64,000 bases of DNA from Rachycentron canadum. Lineage: Eukaryota > Chordata > Actinopteri > Carangiformes > Rachycentridae. This document shows positions 1 through 13,540 of the stretch, one piece after another; the first letter of the stretch is position 1, and each line of letters begins with the position of its first letter. Location: NCBI GenBank assembly GCA_038496675.1, contig CM076660.1, forward strand, positions 5,600,340 through 5,664,339, in the 5' to 3' direction. A program made the translations under genes and the position numbers. The notes below the pieces were generated by a model. It saw only the letters and a program-made list of their open reading frames with translations, ran no database searches and was not told the DNA's origin.

Positions 1-57
1 TCCCTTCCTCCTGCAGCTGAAGGATGGCAATGGTCACTTTATCCCTGTATGGAGAAC
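1..57 (-). CDS. grik1: grik1 coding exon 15 (partial): S2 end before M4
   Basis: The first 57 bases of this exon encode SPYRDKVTIAILQLQEEG, following a CAG acceptor at 58-60. They match the segment just before M4. The rest of the exon, M4 and the cytoplasmic tail are outside the window. Confidence 0.95.
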
Positions 58-3000
58 CTGGTGAAGGAGAAGGCAAACAGACATATTATGTACCAACAAG
101 CACAAATTCAAACTATCACTTCTTTGTCATTCTGAATTGATAGATACCTTTAAACGTGATATTAATAAAATACTGCTTGGCAGTCCTGAATAAACCTGTT
201 TACTTTGTTGTACTTTGCAAACCATAAGCCTTTGCTATGAGAACAGAATTAACAGGAAACATGAATCTATTTTATCTTGAGAATAGAAAACTCCAATTTG
301 CATTTGTAATATTTATTGTTGTTTAAAATGCAATTCAAATAAGACTTCTGAGCTTTTTCATATGCACATAAATTAGTATTCTCTCCTTTGAATAGTAGAT
401 CTGCATCTAGTATATCTGCAATGGTTGTGAGTGAGGTTTCTGCCACATCCTGTATAGATTTTATCATTTCTGATTATGGGCTTTACAATAGTCTGACATG
501 TCTTAATACAACATTCAAGTTGGTATTCAGTTGTATCAGCAGTACAAAGTGATGTTGCAACTTGGAGGTTGCCTGAGGTGACTGACTGGGACCAAAGACT
601 CTGGATGAGAGGAAAAGAGCCTCCGGAAATGAGTGCAGGGAGGAGACGAAGCGGATACAGAAACATCTGACAACTGCTCAGGGGAAGGAGCTGGGAAGTG
701 GAATGAGAACCATCACCGGCAATAAGCCAGACCAGAGCTCAGGTGACTGCAGAATGCATGGAGTGGGCTGAGGAAATGAAGAAACTAACTATTAGCAACA
801 GGTTTGACAAGAACACTTCAGCCAATCCACCCACCAAATCTCCCAGGGTGCCCCCTTCCTCTGCCCTAGCCCCAAGTGTCTCAACAATGATATACCAGGG
901 CCTATCACTTGTTGATATGGTGAGAAAAGAGCTGAATAGGATGGATAGCTGTCAGCTCGGCTCAGTTCAGCCCAAGGTGTGGTGGTGTGTGACATGCAGC
1001 TGTGTTTAATTAAGGATGTAACCCAAACTTAAACACGTACAGACTCTCATGCTGCGGAAAACCTCCAAACAACCAAAACAAGTGATTAAATGATTGGTGA
1101 AACTGGTCCTGAGACACTACAGATCACTGCTGAAGCTGGATCCCTACTGTTTATCTACCAGCTAAATGTTGGGGAGAGGAGGGAGGTAGCAGAATTTCCT
1201 TGCTTTGCTTTTTTAATTTTTCAAGAGGTTTTAATGGTCAGTGGTTCACCTGGCCTACTTTGAATGACCTTCATGAGAAAGCAGAAAGTTTCCACTTAGT
1301 GTCAGATTAAAGTGACACTAGAGGCGTCGGCGACAGTGTGTAACAGGTGCATTACAGGTGTTGACCCGTCTCCCTGACTGTTCACCCTTTACATCTCTGC
1401 CTTTAGATCAAGCTTCCTAGCTTCCTCCACTTGTAGCCTGTACCGACAGGGAAAAGAGGCTCAGTACGGAGAAGTGATGTCAGCTGAACCTGCTGCAACT
1501 CAACATCAAAGTGGACTAGATTAGCAACACCGCTGCCTTGTACAAGAGGGATCAAAGCCATCTTAACGCTCTCATCTGAGGAGGCTGCTGTCGCTTCTTG
1601 TCTGTGGCACTATGCTGCAGACGTTCTTCCATTTTGTGGTGGCCATTGTTGTTTTAAACGCTGCAGATTATTTTCTACAGTGAGAGAAGCTGTCAACACA
1701 AGCATCAACAGGCTCATCAGGAAGACTGGTTTACTGGAACAAATATTTTTATTTTTTTAGATTTCATATCTTACATAAGAATAGGCTTGATAAAAGAGGT
1801 ACTAATTGCTATTGGCAACGTCATAGATGTTAACAGCGAGTGGAAATTGCATGGTAATAAACTGGATGGAGGTGGCTCCACCCTCATTATTTCCATTGTT
1901 GTGCCTACACCTTTAAATGTATGTCCTGTACTTGGTAGCATCTAGGCATGGATGTTTGCTTTGGAAGAAAAAAATCAACTTGCTCTACTCCTGCGCAAGA
2001 AGGAGACTATTTATTTTAGATGAATAAATTACAAAACATCTAGAGAGGAAAGGAGAAAACAAAAGACAGACACAATATGTTCAGCAGTGCTTAAGAAAAC
2101 ATCCAACAGTACAAACACAGTCCAGCAGGTTGATTTGCATCAAGTATAAGTTCTCAATCCACCAAACTGGCCTGAAATCTTATATGAACATTTGCACCGA
2201 ACATCTGGCAGAGCTGTTAGATGGGAGTGCATTTGCATGTTGAGAATACAGGATAGCAGCTCTTGACTGAACTCCTGGAGAATGTGAATGCGAATTCCAA
2301 AATAAATTGAAGTTTGTATCTTCAGTACAAACCGTCCATTTGCAGGGGTTCTATTAAAATTCTATTCTAGTAACACAACTGTCATACGGCCTTCAGTACA
2401 TTTTAATATTCTCAGAGGAGCCTGTGTGAATGTGATTTGTGCAGTACACTGTATACTTGTCTGTGGCTTCTTTTAACTGACTTAGAGTCTACCTCACAGA
2501 ACAAGCAGGACAGTGTACACACTCATATATGAGAGTTACACTCAGTCTGTTCTGAAGTTAAAAGGACAATTCCAAACAATGCACAATGTCAATAACTGCT
2601 TCCAGCAAAAGATTTTGGTCATGACAAAGATGATTCTTACCGATCGGTGTACCGACCCCATAGCCCTTAGAGTCTATGAGACCTCCGATCTGTGTGAGGT
2701 TGCAGTTCCTCTGGCTGATGTACTCGATGCTGGTGGACTCCATCAGCATGGCATAGTCTGTTGTCAGGACCCGGGTGATGCCGTCCTTGTTGTTCTTAAC
2801 CAACGCTGTGTTCTTCCTGCTGCTCATAAACGCCCACATCTTCTCATAAGTGGAGATCTTTGACTTCTGCAAAAAGAGCCAAACAGGTGGTTAAGAAGTG
2901 TTTGAACACAAAAAACATAGGGTTATGTGTGTTTGTGGCTTCATATATACTCACCATACATGTACTGAACCCTATTCCAAATATTATCATAAACATGTTT

Positions 3001-6000
3001 AAGTTTAACAGAAGGATGTGTGGGACTCAATCCATCTATGAGTGCGCATATATATATATATACTGTGTGTGTGTGTGTGTGTGTGTGTTTTTCCTTGCTC
3101 AGTCTGAGAAAATGGGACAGCTGTGTTCTAAATCTCCTCCAGCTGATTCAATTTGTTCAAGCCATCAACACAGCCTGCTTCTTCCTATCCATGCAGCCGT
3201 AATCGCTGGCTGCAATCTGGGAGGATAAAGCCCTGCATGGATCACCCCTGCTGAGCCACCAGGATGCAAGGAGAGTGGGTGGCTGGCGTCGGGGGAGAAA
3301 AAGAAGTGACAGCCATGCCTGAGGACATCAGTCCTCTGATACATTATATAATTTGAGCCAACAAGTTCACATATATCAACGCAGACACAGCAAAACACTG
3401 AAACGCTCTTGATGCATTGATGGTGCCTTTCAGTAAAGTAAGGTCTTTTTCTCTTTTTCATGGGAGGTTTGGCAAAGACGCCTGCAAGAGCAGCTGAGGG
3501 AACCAACATGACCCTGATTTTATGGAAATGAAGGATCTGTCACTGTTATGACAGACAGAATAAAAACAAACTGAATTCACTGGGACAAACACATGGGCAT
3601 GAATGACAAATATAAAAGAGATGAGGACACAGACTGTTGTGTTCAGCATTAGGTCATTTGGTTAAAAAAAACCTTAATGTCCTATATCTAAATACAAACA
3701 CAGAGCACAGCATGATCAGGAATAATCCCTGATCTAATTTATCTTTTCAATGAAAACTATGGGGCCAGGTAAAAAAGTAAGCAAATATTTCATTCATCAT
3801 TTTCACTTTTGCCTAAAGTTAAATATGTAAAAATCCTAAATCCTCTACTAAAATTAATAATTGTTTGATAAATAAAAAGAAAAAAAAATCAAAAACTGCC
3901 CCACCCACCACCACTGCTTGTATTAGGTTAACAAGTGAAAGAGCAGACTGCGTCAAGATGGTGGACATTAGAAGAAACATCAAAGAGACAGAGATGTTTG
4001 GGCCTCAGTCAAACCCAGATGCAGATGAGAGAATCAGCTACTTCATGTTGTCTTTTAACTTGTAACTGGCAGTGGCTGACACAGTGTGGCTGTGCTAATG
4101 CAAACTCTGTACTGACAAGGTTTCTGTCACTGGTGAAATGTTTAGAATTCAATGAAATATCACAGAGACTCAGCCACATGTTTGAGCCTCAGACAGACCC
4201 AGACTCAAAGAGGAGTCTGTTGTGACCAAAATTGGCGACTAGCATACGTAGCAGAACAATTAGTGTAGTTAGCATCTTTTATTTGTTTATGTTGTTTGTT
4301 AGCTTGACAGACTGTTATTTAGTTGTTATGGTTAATATGGTTAATAAATTATACTATATATATATACACAGGACATTTGACATTTGTTGCAATACTTCGG
4401 TAGTGATTTTAATTATTGTTTTATATGTTGAGTTTGATAGTTAAATGCTATGTTAGATGCAGTTCGACTTACTGTACATTTGGAGTAGCATACAGCCTAC
4501 ATCAGTTTTACCTTGAAGAAGGTCATGGTAGATCCATCCCTCACTGCCCCATACTCAATCCTGGTTTGCTTTGCCAGGTCATCTGCAGAGTCGATGGGTG
4601 CGTCCATTCGTTCCACCGTGAGGAAGGCAGCCAAGTTGGCCGTGTAGGAGGAGATGATGATTAAGGTAAAGAACCACCAGATACCCCCAACTATACGAGT
4701 AGACAGAGCCTTGGGCATCAGCTCTGAGCCTGGAGGGACAGTGAAGAGGACAGAAGGTTAAAAAAAAATAGCTAAAAAAAATAAAGGCTGGAAGAGGAGA
4801 GATATTGAGGATTAGAGGTGGAGGAATGTTGTTAATGTGGGAATGAATGTGCTAATGTCAGTGGATTCACATTATATCTTCTTTTTCTGCATAACCTGTT
4901 TGGTCAAAAGCACAAAGTTGCCAAAGAAATAAATCAGTGTCATAAAGCAAACATAATAAAACAAAAAAGTACAAATTAGAAGAAGCAAAGATGACAGGCA
5001 ACACAAATCTGAAGATAAAGCAAATGAGGGAACATGGAAAAAAAGATGTAATGAAACAGCAGAATGAGCAGCATGATTTATATTTTCTTCTCTGTACAGA
5101 GAAAAGAGGGAATGAAGAATTGCAGAACACATTTACCACATTTTATGTCCCAGCTTTGGGCACATTTTTGTCTATTTTTAAACCTTTTTTCAGGTGGAGT
5201 GGACAAATGCTTAACAAGGCTTTTAGAGTAAAACACAGATTCTGGAGGGTTGGTTTAACAGCCATGGTCTGCATCTAAGGGTGCACTTACTGTCAGGCAC
5301 AACATCGCAGAGAAAGCTCAAGGCTGTTGTGAACAGTTAAATCACACACAACACACTCACACCTATGCACATGCCACACGCACACAGAATATGACAGACA
5401 ACATTAAACTTGTTTTAGCCTGTGTGTAATAACATGGTGGAGAGTAAAATAGGAATCCTGATACAGTTTAATAGGGCACAGGATGTGGAAGAAACCTGCT
5501 TTATATAATTTATATAAAAATCAAAATAAATAAACCAAAATGTAGAGACTCCTACACTCTAAATAAGTCATTTATCAAAACTGATGCATTTCTGACAAGA
5601 TTTAATCAATGTAGCCATTTTGCTGCTGACTAGTGTCGTCAGTAGCTTTTCTGGCCGACCACTCGGGCATGTCAGACTTATCCTGCCCAAATCTCCTGCA
5701 TGAGGGAAGCCAAGTCCACATGAAGTGCAACCTACAGCAATTCCTCTAATAGAGTCTGGTTGCAGCTCACGGGGCTACGTGAAAAAAGTGGGCACAGAAT
5801 GTTTGAATTAAACAGCTTAGAGCTGAGTTTACAGTGTCAGTATAGACTTTACTGCTGTACAAGGAGTTTAACAACTCTCTGGGGTGAACCCAGTGGTCTT
5901 TGCAACACCTTGCAACAGCATTGTTTTGTAAGGCATGTGTTATATATATGGAGGACTTAGCAACAATTTTCACATATAAATAATCACTAAAATATTGATT

Positions 6001-9000
6001 CTAATGCCTTTGACTGTGAGCTAAATACCTTGCCGCATGAGCGCTCCAACGCCAAACCAGAAACTGTTGAGTAAAGTGAAATTGTTCTGTATGAGAGTCG
6101 AGGACGGGTTGCACGGATGTGGGTTGTACCACTCGTATGGAGTAAACCTGCAACACAATAAAAGAACAGAGAGAAAAAGAGATGAAAGGAAATTCAAATA
6201 TATGTGGAATTTACTGTAGCTAATCTTAAACCCTGGGGGCACACTGGTTCGCTTCAGTACAGACTTTCAATCTACACTTCACCTCGATTTGCATTTTGAT
6301 TTTCACAACAAATCTGTTTCACTTATTGGTTGCTAGGTGCAACATGGTTGCAGGGGTTTTACACACTACCTGAGAGGGAGGTGAAGAGCGAGTGTGCAAT
6401 TACTCCCAACTACTTAACAACCACAGTGAAAGCCAAATTGGCATCTGACGGGTAGCCAAAAGCACGTTTTGGCTTATTTTAGAATAACTGTGCCAAATTG
6501 GAAATTTGCTGAAGTATAGTCAGCCCAGTTATTCCAGATTGTCTGTGACTATTGTCGTCTCAATGTGATACATCAGTATTGTTTTAAAAATGCATATCTA
6601 AATATTACAGGTTTCATGTTCTTTCCACCTTTAAGTTAATTAACAAAAAGACACTGGTCATGGGGGGTTCAGTAAGCATTCACCATCTATATATCCCACA
6701 CCTTACCCTCAACCACCCTAATAGTTTTCCATCCCATCCCATTGTACATGATCTCATTATCACAACCATGAATCCTCTTACCTGGCAATCACAAAGAGCA
6801 CACAGCTCACTCCTGTGCAGGCTAGCAGCACATACATCCAGATGTCCGGAGACAGGGGATTAAGAAAGGAGAACACGCCCGGGTTGGTGCCGTTGGGCTT
6901 GCGGTACAAGATGCTGATACCTAAAGTCATGAAGGGCTTGGAAAAGTCGATGACCTTCTCTCGAACGTAAGTGATGGTCAACGGGGCCACGGCGAGGTCT
7001 GCAACCTGAAGACCAAGCAAGATAATACATGTAGAACAGGTAGGATTGTCCTGTTTCTAACAATCTAACTGACAAATGTCCATGTGTCAATATCAAGTAT
7101 AAAAACAGTGTTCTTCTCTTTTAAATAAACAACAATGAGCTACAAGAGATTAATGCAGGGTATTTGGGATTTTTCTGCAGGACTAGTTATGGTATATTAG
7201 CACAGGAGGATAAATTGAACAAATCATTGTCAAGAATTGGGAAAGAATTTCAGTGTTTTTATATGTAAGAGTGAAATTCATTCATAAATCTGAGCCAAAA
7301 GCCTTGTTTATACAGCCACAGGGTGCCACAGGTCCAAACATGCTCAGACTATTGAATATACTGTACCACCTATTGACATTATCAAGGAAAGCAACGTGCT
7401 TCTACAGGTCTATAAACACATCGCTCTCAGACACCCTCGGTGAACTCAATTGTAGACCTCCTTCCTCTTGATTATTTGACAGTTTAATGTGATAGCAGTA
7501 ATTTTGCCCACATCAGGACAGCACTTCTATCCTGAGAGCTGAGTCATGAGGAGATGGACATTTAATTCATTTCTGACGCAGTATCCTAAATTTAACTTTG
7601 TCTGGAACAAATTAGTCCTGAAGTAAAGAGGTGGAAAGTAATTTTATACATTCAGTTACTAGAGTTTGGAGGTACTTTGTACTTGACTTCAGGGTTATTG
7701 TTTCACACTTCTAGTCTGCCACATTTCAGAGGGAGATACTGTGCTTTTTTACTCCACTTCATTTTAAACCGTTAACTCACATGGTCGATCAGCTCTCGGA
7801 CCATCCCGTTCCACTCGCCCTTGTCATTCTGGGCTCCGTATTTCCCATCAGCCACCAGTCTAACTTCATATGTAAAACCCAGGATGTTGGAGAGCTCTTT
7901 CAACAGGTCGAGGCAGTAGCCCTCGAAACGATCATTGCCAACCAGCTCCTTGTCTGACTTTTTATACATCACATACGGATTTTCCTGTATTACCAAAAGA
8001 AAAAAAAAAGTGTTTCATTATTAATCAAGACATATTGCTTAATTTGATTGCTTCTATGCTATCTAAGTCAACCTCACAAGTTCATCAGTTCTCTGAGCTG
8101 ATGGAAAGATACAGTTTAAATTATAAAATATATATAATCTGTGACCTTGATTATTAATAATATACTTTTTGTGTTGTTGGTGTCAAGTCAAAGACTCCAA
8201 ACTACACAACTCAGCAACCATTTTCCTCACCTAACACTCCTTCCCACGCTTCCCAGTGTATTTTCCCCTATTGTCCCTCTATCTATACTCCAACCATCCT
8301 CACAATTACTCCCCTCCTTCTCTCTATGCTGTCCTCTCTTTAACCTTCCTCTTTGCTCCTCACCAGTATTGTGGTGACAATAAGAGTCCTGTTAGCCATT
8401 GAGTCTGTCACATTGTTATTCTTGTCTCGGCCAGACTTCTCAGTCAGGTTCATCCCCTTGTACGAGTTCCACACAGCAATCTGCAAAGACAAACAGGGCT
8501 TCAGATTTATTGAACCACATTTTCTGCTTCGAACCACAGGAAGTTACATTCGACGCCTGCTGTTGGACCCACGATTCAAGATAAAACGGCAGAGTACACA
8601 GTAGACGTTTGCTTCTGTTTAAGCTCTGAATAAAGCTGTATTTGCATCGTCTCTGACACTCATTGCTGTTAAAATAAAAAGGCTGATTCTTATTATTTTT
8701 CATACCAAATAAACAGAGCCTGTTAGACTTAACAGGAAACTAAAAACTGCTCCAATACACTGCTATTAATCATATTTTCTGATTTGCCGAACAGAAAAAT
8801 GAAAAAGAAATATAAAGGTTAAAAGACCTGACACTCTTGGCTCCTTTTCAACCTTCTGCTTCATCCACAATTCTACAACATTTCCCTTCGCTCAGCTCCG
8901 CTCTGATGATTCTGGGCAAAGTGCCGAAAACTCTCATTTTATGTACAGTGAATGTGAATATGAAGCGGTTTGCTCAAAGACGAGAGCTGCTGATGGTGTG

Positions 9001-12000
9001 CACCAGGTAAAAGTTTACAGCGAAGCAATATCATTCCTGCTGTGTGTGGTGATCTGACTCTCAGGTATTGAAAATATTGTATAGCCAAGAAAAAAACAAA
9101 GCTGGGTTTCATGGCAAATGTTATGATGAATTATTGCTTGGGATTGGCATGGACATCTGTTAGCCTTTATATTCCATTCTGTTTGAAGCTGAAATAAATC
9201 TGACTAATGGCAGGAAGTGTAATTTTGAATGTGGTGTTCCAAAAACTAAAATAAAAAACATAAAATCAAAACTAATAAACAGACGCTAAACATTCAACTG
9301 TTAGACATACTTTGGTACAAAGTTTTACTTGAATATAAAGCTGTGAGAAAAGTCAACTGACAAAAAGAAATACCTGCAAATATTTTAATAATCAATTCAT
9401 AATTTTCGTGATTTTCAAGAGAAAATGCTTCACAATAAACAGAATATCTTATTTTTTTTGACTGTTACTTTCACAAAACATATTTGTTTTTGACATCCTA
9501 TTCACCAAAGGGTTAATTTAGAGTAAAAAAAAAATAAAAAATAGAGTGATCGATAATCAAAATAATCCATAGTTGCGTCTCTGCTTGAATATGATGGTGA
9601 AGAGGAAGAAATCAAACCAGTAGGGACAGTACGAATGGTACGAAGAACAGGATCAGGGTGGAATAGAGGACGACATGGTGTTTTCCCGCCGCACTGTCAC
9701 AGTAACTGTGAATGAGAGTGTCCCGAGGCGGTATAATCCAGACAGTTATCAGATTAGGACAGGCGTCTGACCGCTGGATTTTGACCCTTTCAAAATCCCC
9801 TCACTGGTTAAGAGCTGGGCAAAGGTCAAGGGGGTTCATGACTGTGATGCAATAAAGTTAAGTGCATTAAATGATCAGGATTCTTTGTTAATAGAACTAA
9901 AGCGAGCGACTGAGACAAGCTTTTCTCCTTTTGCTATTAAGTCTGTGATGAATTTGGGTATTTTCAGTCAGAAACAATGGCCTGTTCACTCTTTCACTGC
10001 GTAAGAGGATGAGCGCAAGTGAACGCATCAGTAGCTCTTATTAAACTAAGATGAGGTACAGTCTTATTTTTCGACATTTATTTTTCAGAAAAGGGCTATG
10101 TGGGATTACCTATTGGAGAAGATAACATGCTTTTCACTGCTCATTACTTTCTATCTTATTCTGTTCCCACAGTCAGACAGATAGAAAATGCTCTCACTTA
10201 TAACCTTGCTAAAAGCACTCTGTATCTCCACTGTGGCACTTTTGCAAGGGTCCACTCTGCACAGGAGTCCATAAATCTGTCTTATCTCTGGACACTGCAG
10301 ATGAGGAACACAGTGAATGAGGTTGGAATTAATTAATTGTATTGTCCTCAATCTCAAAGATAAATGGACAGAGTAAGAACAATATTTTTGGAGGTGTAGA
10401 GGGTATTTTGCTCCCAGATTGTGCAGTTTCACATCATATAGCTCATGTTGTGTGATGTAGAACTGTGTTATTTTGGCAAATACAATCCTCTATGAAATGT
10501 CATTTACAGGATTAGTCAGTTTGAAGTTTAAGTAATAAAAAAATCTGACCAAGCCAATGAAATCAATGCTAAAATACAACCTAGGATGACTACACAGCGT
10601 ACAGTCATCATCTTTTAAACTCCTAAGTCACAGATTTAGTATGCGTAGCCTTGCAAATTTATCGAGCGTGTACCAAAGCAGCTCCCAACAACAAAGTGTG
10701 CTATAGAAACTGACAGGGATTCTCTCCCATATGCTGGGAGTAAAATGTTATCTTTGGATCCGGAAGCTCATCTCCATCCAGAACCAAATCAGGCTGGAAA
10801 ACCGTTACCACAGAGCGGGAGTCACAATAAGTCAGGCCAAGAAAGCTGGGAGGAAGGAAGAAAAAAAAAAAAAAAAAAAACTTATTTCCTGAAAGTCAAC
10901 AACTTTAAGAGAAAATAATTTATTTCCTTGGAGACTTTCACTTTGTTTAGTCCCATCATCCTCTTCAGAGTGTATTTAACACTCCAGTGCCCAAGAACTA
11001 ACACAAGTGCTACGGACTGATAATTCATTTTTCATGACCATAAAGTCAAGCTGTTTTTTTTTTTTTGTTTTTTTTTTTTTTTTTTGAGATGTGCTTACCC
11101 TACAGTGGTATTTCCTCTGAGGCGAGGCTTTTGAGGGCTAAAAGTAGTGAATGGAATTAAAATGAAAGTATAAATCACTGCTTCTGCACCTTGACAGCTG
11201 CTGCCTGCCTTCATACCTGTCTGTCTGACAAGTGGGGCAGACGTGTTTGAGGGGATGAATTAATTCAACATTTGTTCTTTTATTCATTATTGCTTTCAAG
11301 GTGATAAGCAAAGGTTTAAAGTAAAAGTATTAACTTGTCACTTTAGTGTTTACAGTGCATTTTGTGAGACTGAAATAAGAGTAGGGACAGTCAGCAAGAA
11401 CAGTTCTAGTATAAATTTGCTCTTAGGAATGATTTAATGAAAAAAAAAAAAACAGGGTTGATTTGATGTATTTGATGCATGTAATCGTACTGGAGTGAGC
11501 ATTTAACTTGTGCACTGGCCCATGTGGCCGACAAAGGAAATCTGCTCCTCTCGCAGCAAGTCTTGATGCCTGACTTAAGCTGTCGTCTCCTCTGCTAACT
11601 TGATCCCTCTCGGCTGCAATTAAACACTGTGAGCCTGCAAGATTTCCATGAAAGTACGGAGGCAGTCTAATAGTAAAGCACATTATAAGTAGTGGACTTT
11701 GCAAAAGTGAAGGATCTGCAGCATACATTTACTTCTTCCTGTCTTATTACTAACAGCCACCAACTGTAAAAGCTGAATGACATTATATTAAGTGAAACTG
11801 CAGGACTTCTTACTTCTAGTGGAAATACTCCTATGTCTGAGTCAACAAAAAGACTTTAATATTTTGTCTACCTCTGCTGATAAAGTTTTGACACGTGTCA
11901 GAGCCATGACTGGACCCAAACTGAAATGTCAAATACAGCGCATGGCATTGCTGTACACAGAATCAGTGAAGAGAAACAAGGTTGACAAGGCAAGGCACGG

Positions 12001-13500
12001 GGAGGTGTGTGGCATACAGAGTGAGAGAAAAAAGGGGAGGTGTGGGGGGGGGGCAAACAACAGATGCTTGGACCAAACAAGGTACTGGCACAAACCTTGA
12101 TCCACCTTTTGGTGAGGCGACTTCCACCCTCCACATTACCCTTTTGAAAATATGAAGAGGGTGACGTGTAGCACCGACACGAAAGAAATAATCAGCAGTT
12201 TTGTTAATATTGATTTAAACCAAATAACAAATTTGTGGATGAATTATAGGTAAAGAAATCTACATACTTCCTCTCTGCATTTCATACACACTCATACACA
12301 CTCGCACATGCCTTAATGGAATGAGTCAGCCAGCGTGGAAGCAGCATGAGAGTGGTGTAATTGGCTGTTCCAGATCTCTGTGCTCACCCTGGTACTGCCG
12401 TCCTCTTTGAGGCTGATGATGTCCAAATCAAAGTCTCTCCTCAGGCCATCTGTCTTATTAAGAACAATGTGCCCTGTCAGTCCATCCCACTGTGCCTGTA
12501 GAGAGGAGATGCAGAGAGAAGTGAGTTCCTTGTCTGCATGGAGCTTTGCGGAATCTGTGGAGCACAGCAAAGGTGATGGAAGTGGTGAGAAGAAGCCGGT
12601 GTCGACAGGCGGCCTGGAGAATCGCAGGGTCACGTCACATGAAGACTGGAAGACATCTACAGATTGCTCTGTGGTACAGTCTCAGTATGCATTAACATTT
12701 GTGTTCATGACAACCATTATAAAATTCATACATCTTTCATCTTGTAGGTAAATAGACTTAATTCATCTCAGTTGATGGTAATGTTGATAAATGCAAAAGG
12801 ATAATATTCATCCTCACCTGATCCTAATTCATGTATGTATTCACATACACTAGGTTTCTCCTTTTCTTCTTTCTCCTGAACAATTGGAACTTGTTAAAAT
12901 GTTAAAATTAAGGCTATTTTACAGTCACAAAAAGTTTTATTCCTCATCTGAAAACTGAGAAAATAATAAATCTTTTCTTTATCTCTCTCTATTGTGAACA
13001 GCTAGAAATAAGAGATCCTTGTGTTTTAGTGAAGACATTATGTACTTGAATAAGAATAATCAATTAAAATAAGCTTAAAAAGAAAAAAAGTAAAATATAT
13101 CTTCTTGCTGTCATAGCATGGACACTAAAACCCAGGATATTACCTTGTTTTCTGTCATTAAAATCATGCACAGCGAGTAATAAAAACATGTTTGCACATT
13201 TAGAATCGAATTCAGTTCAATTCTGTCCACAGAGACACACAGAGCATTGTTAGCCACAATAGCCAGAAGAAAGAGAGAGCACACAGGTTACAGTGCCCAG
13301 GATTTAATTTCAGTCATTGAATTGAAAGCTGTGTCCTTATATCCTGCACTCTCTTGTCAGAAATGGATTTTAATTGAGTGCTGTGTGAGATATATTACTG
13401 GTTCTTGCAATCAAAAGGGCTCTTATCTAGTGATGAATAGCACAGGAGGACAGATGCTTCAAAGGATGGGCAGTGGCAAACAAAACGAAAAGCTAAAGAT

Positions 13501-13540
<40 letters not shown>

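Larger units (their letters stand above)
8481..12387 (-). other. grik1: grik1 intron between coding exons 8 and 9 (3.9 kb)
   Basis: The intron holds a 20-base poly-A at 10861-10880 and an interrupted poly-T at 11054-11085. Around 11640-11820 the text vaguely resembles a common fish dispersed repeat. The mammalian 15-residue cassette exon expected in this interval was looked for and not recognised. Confidence 0.6.
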
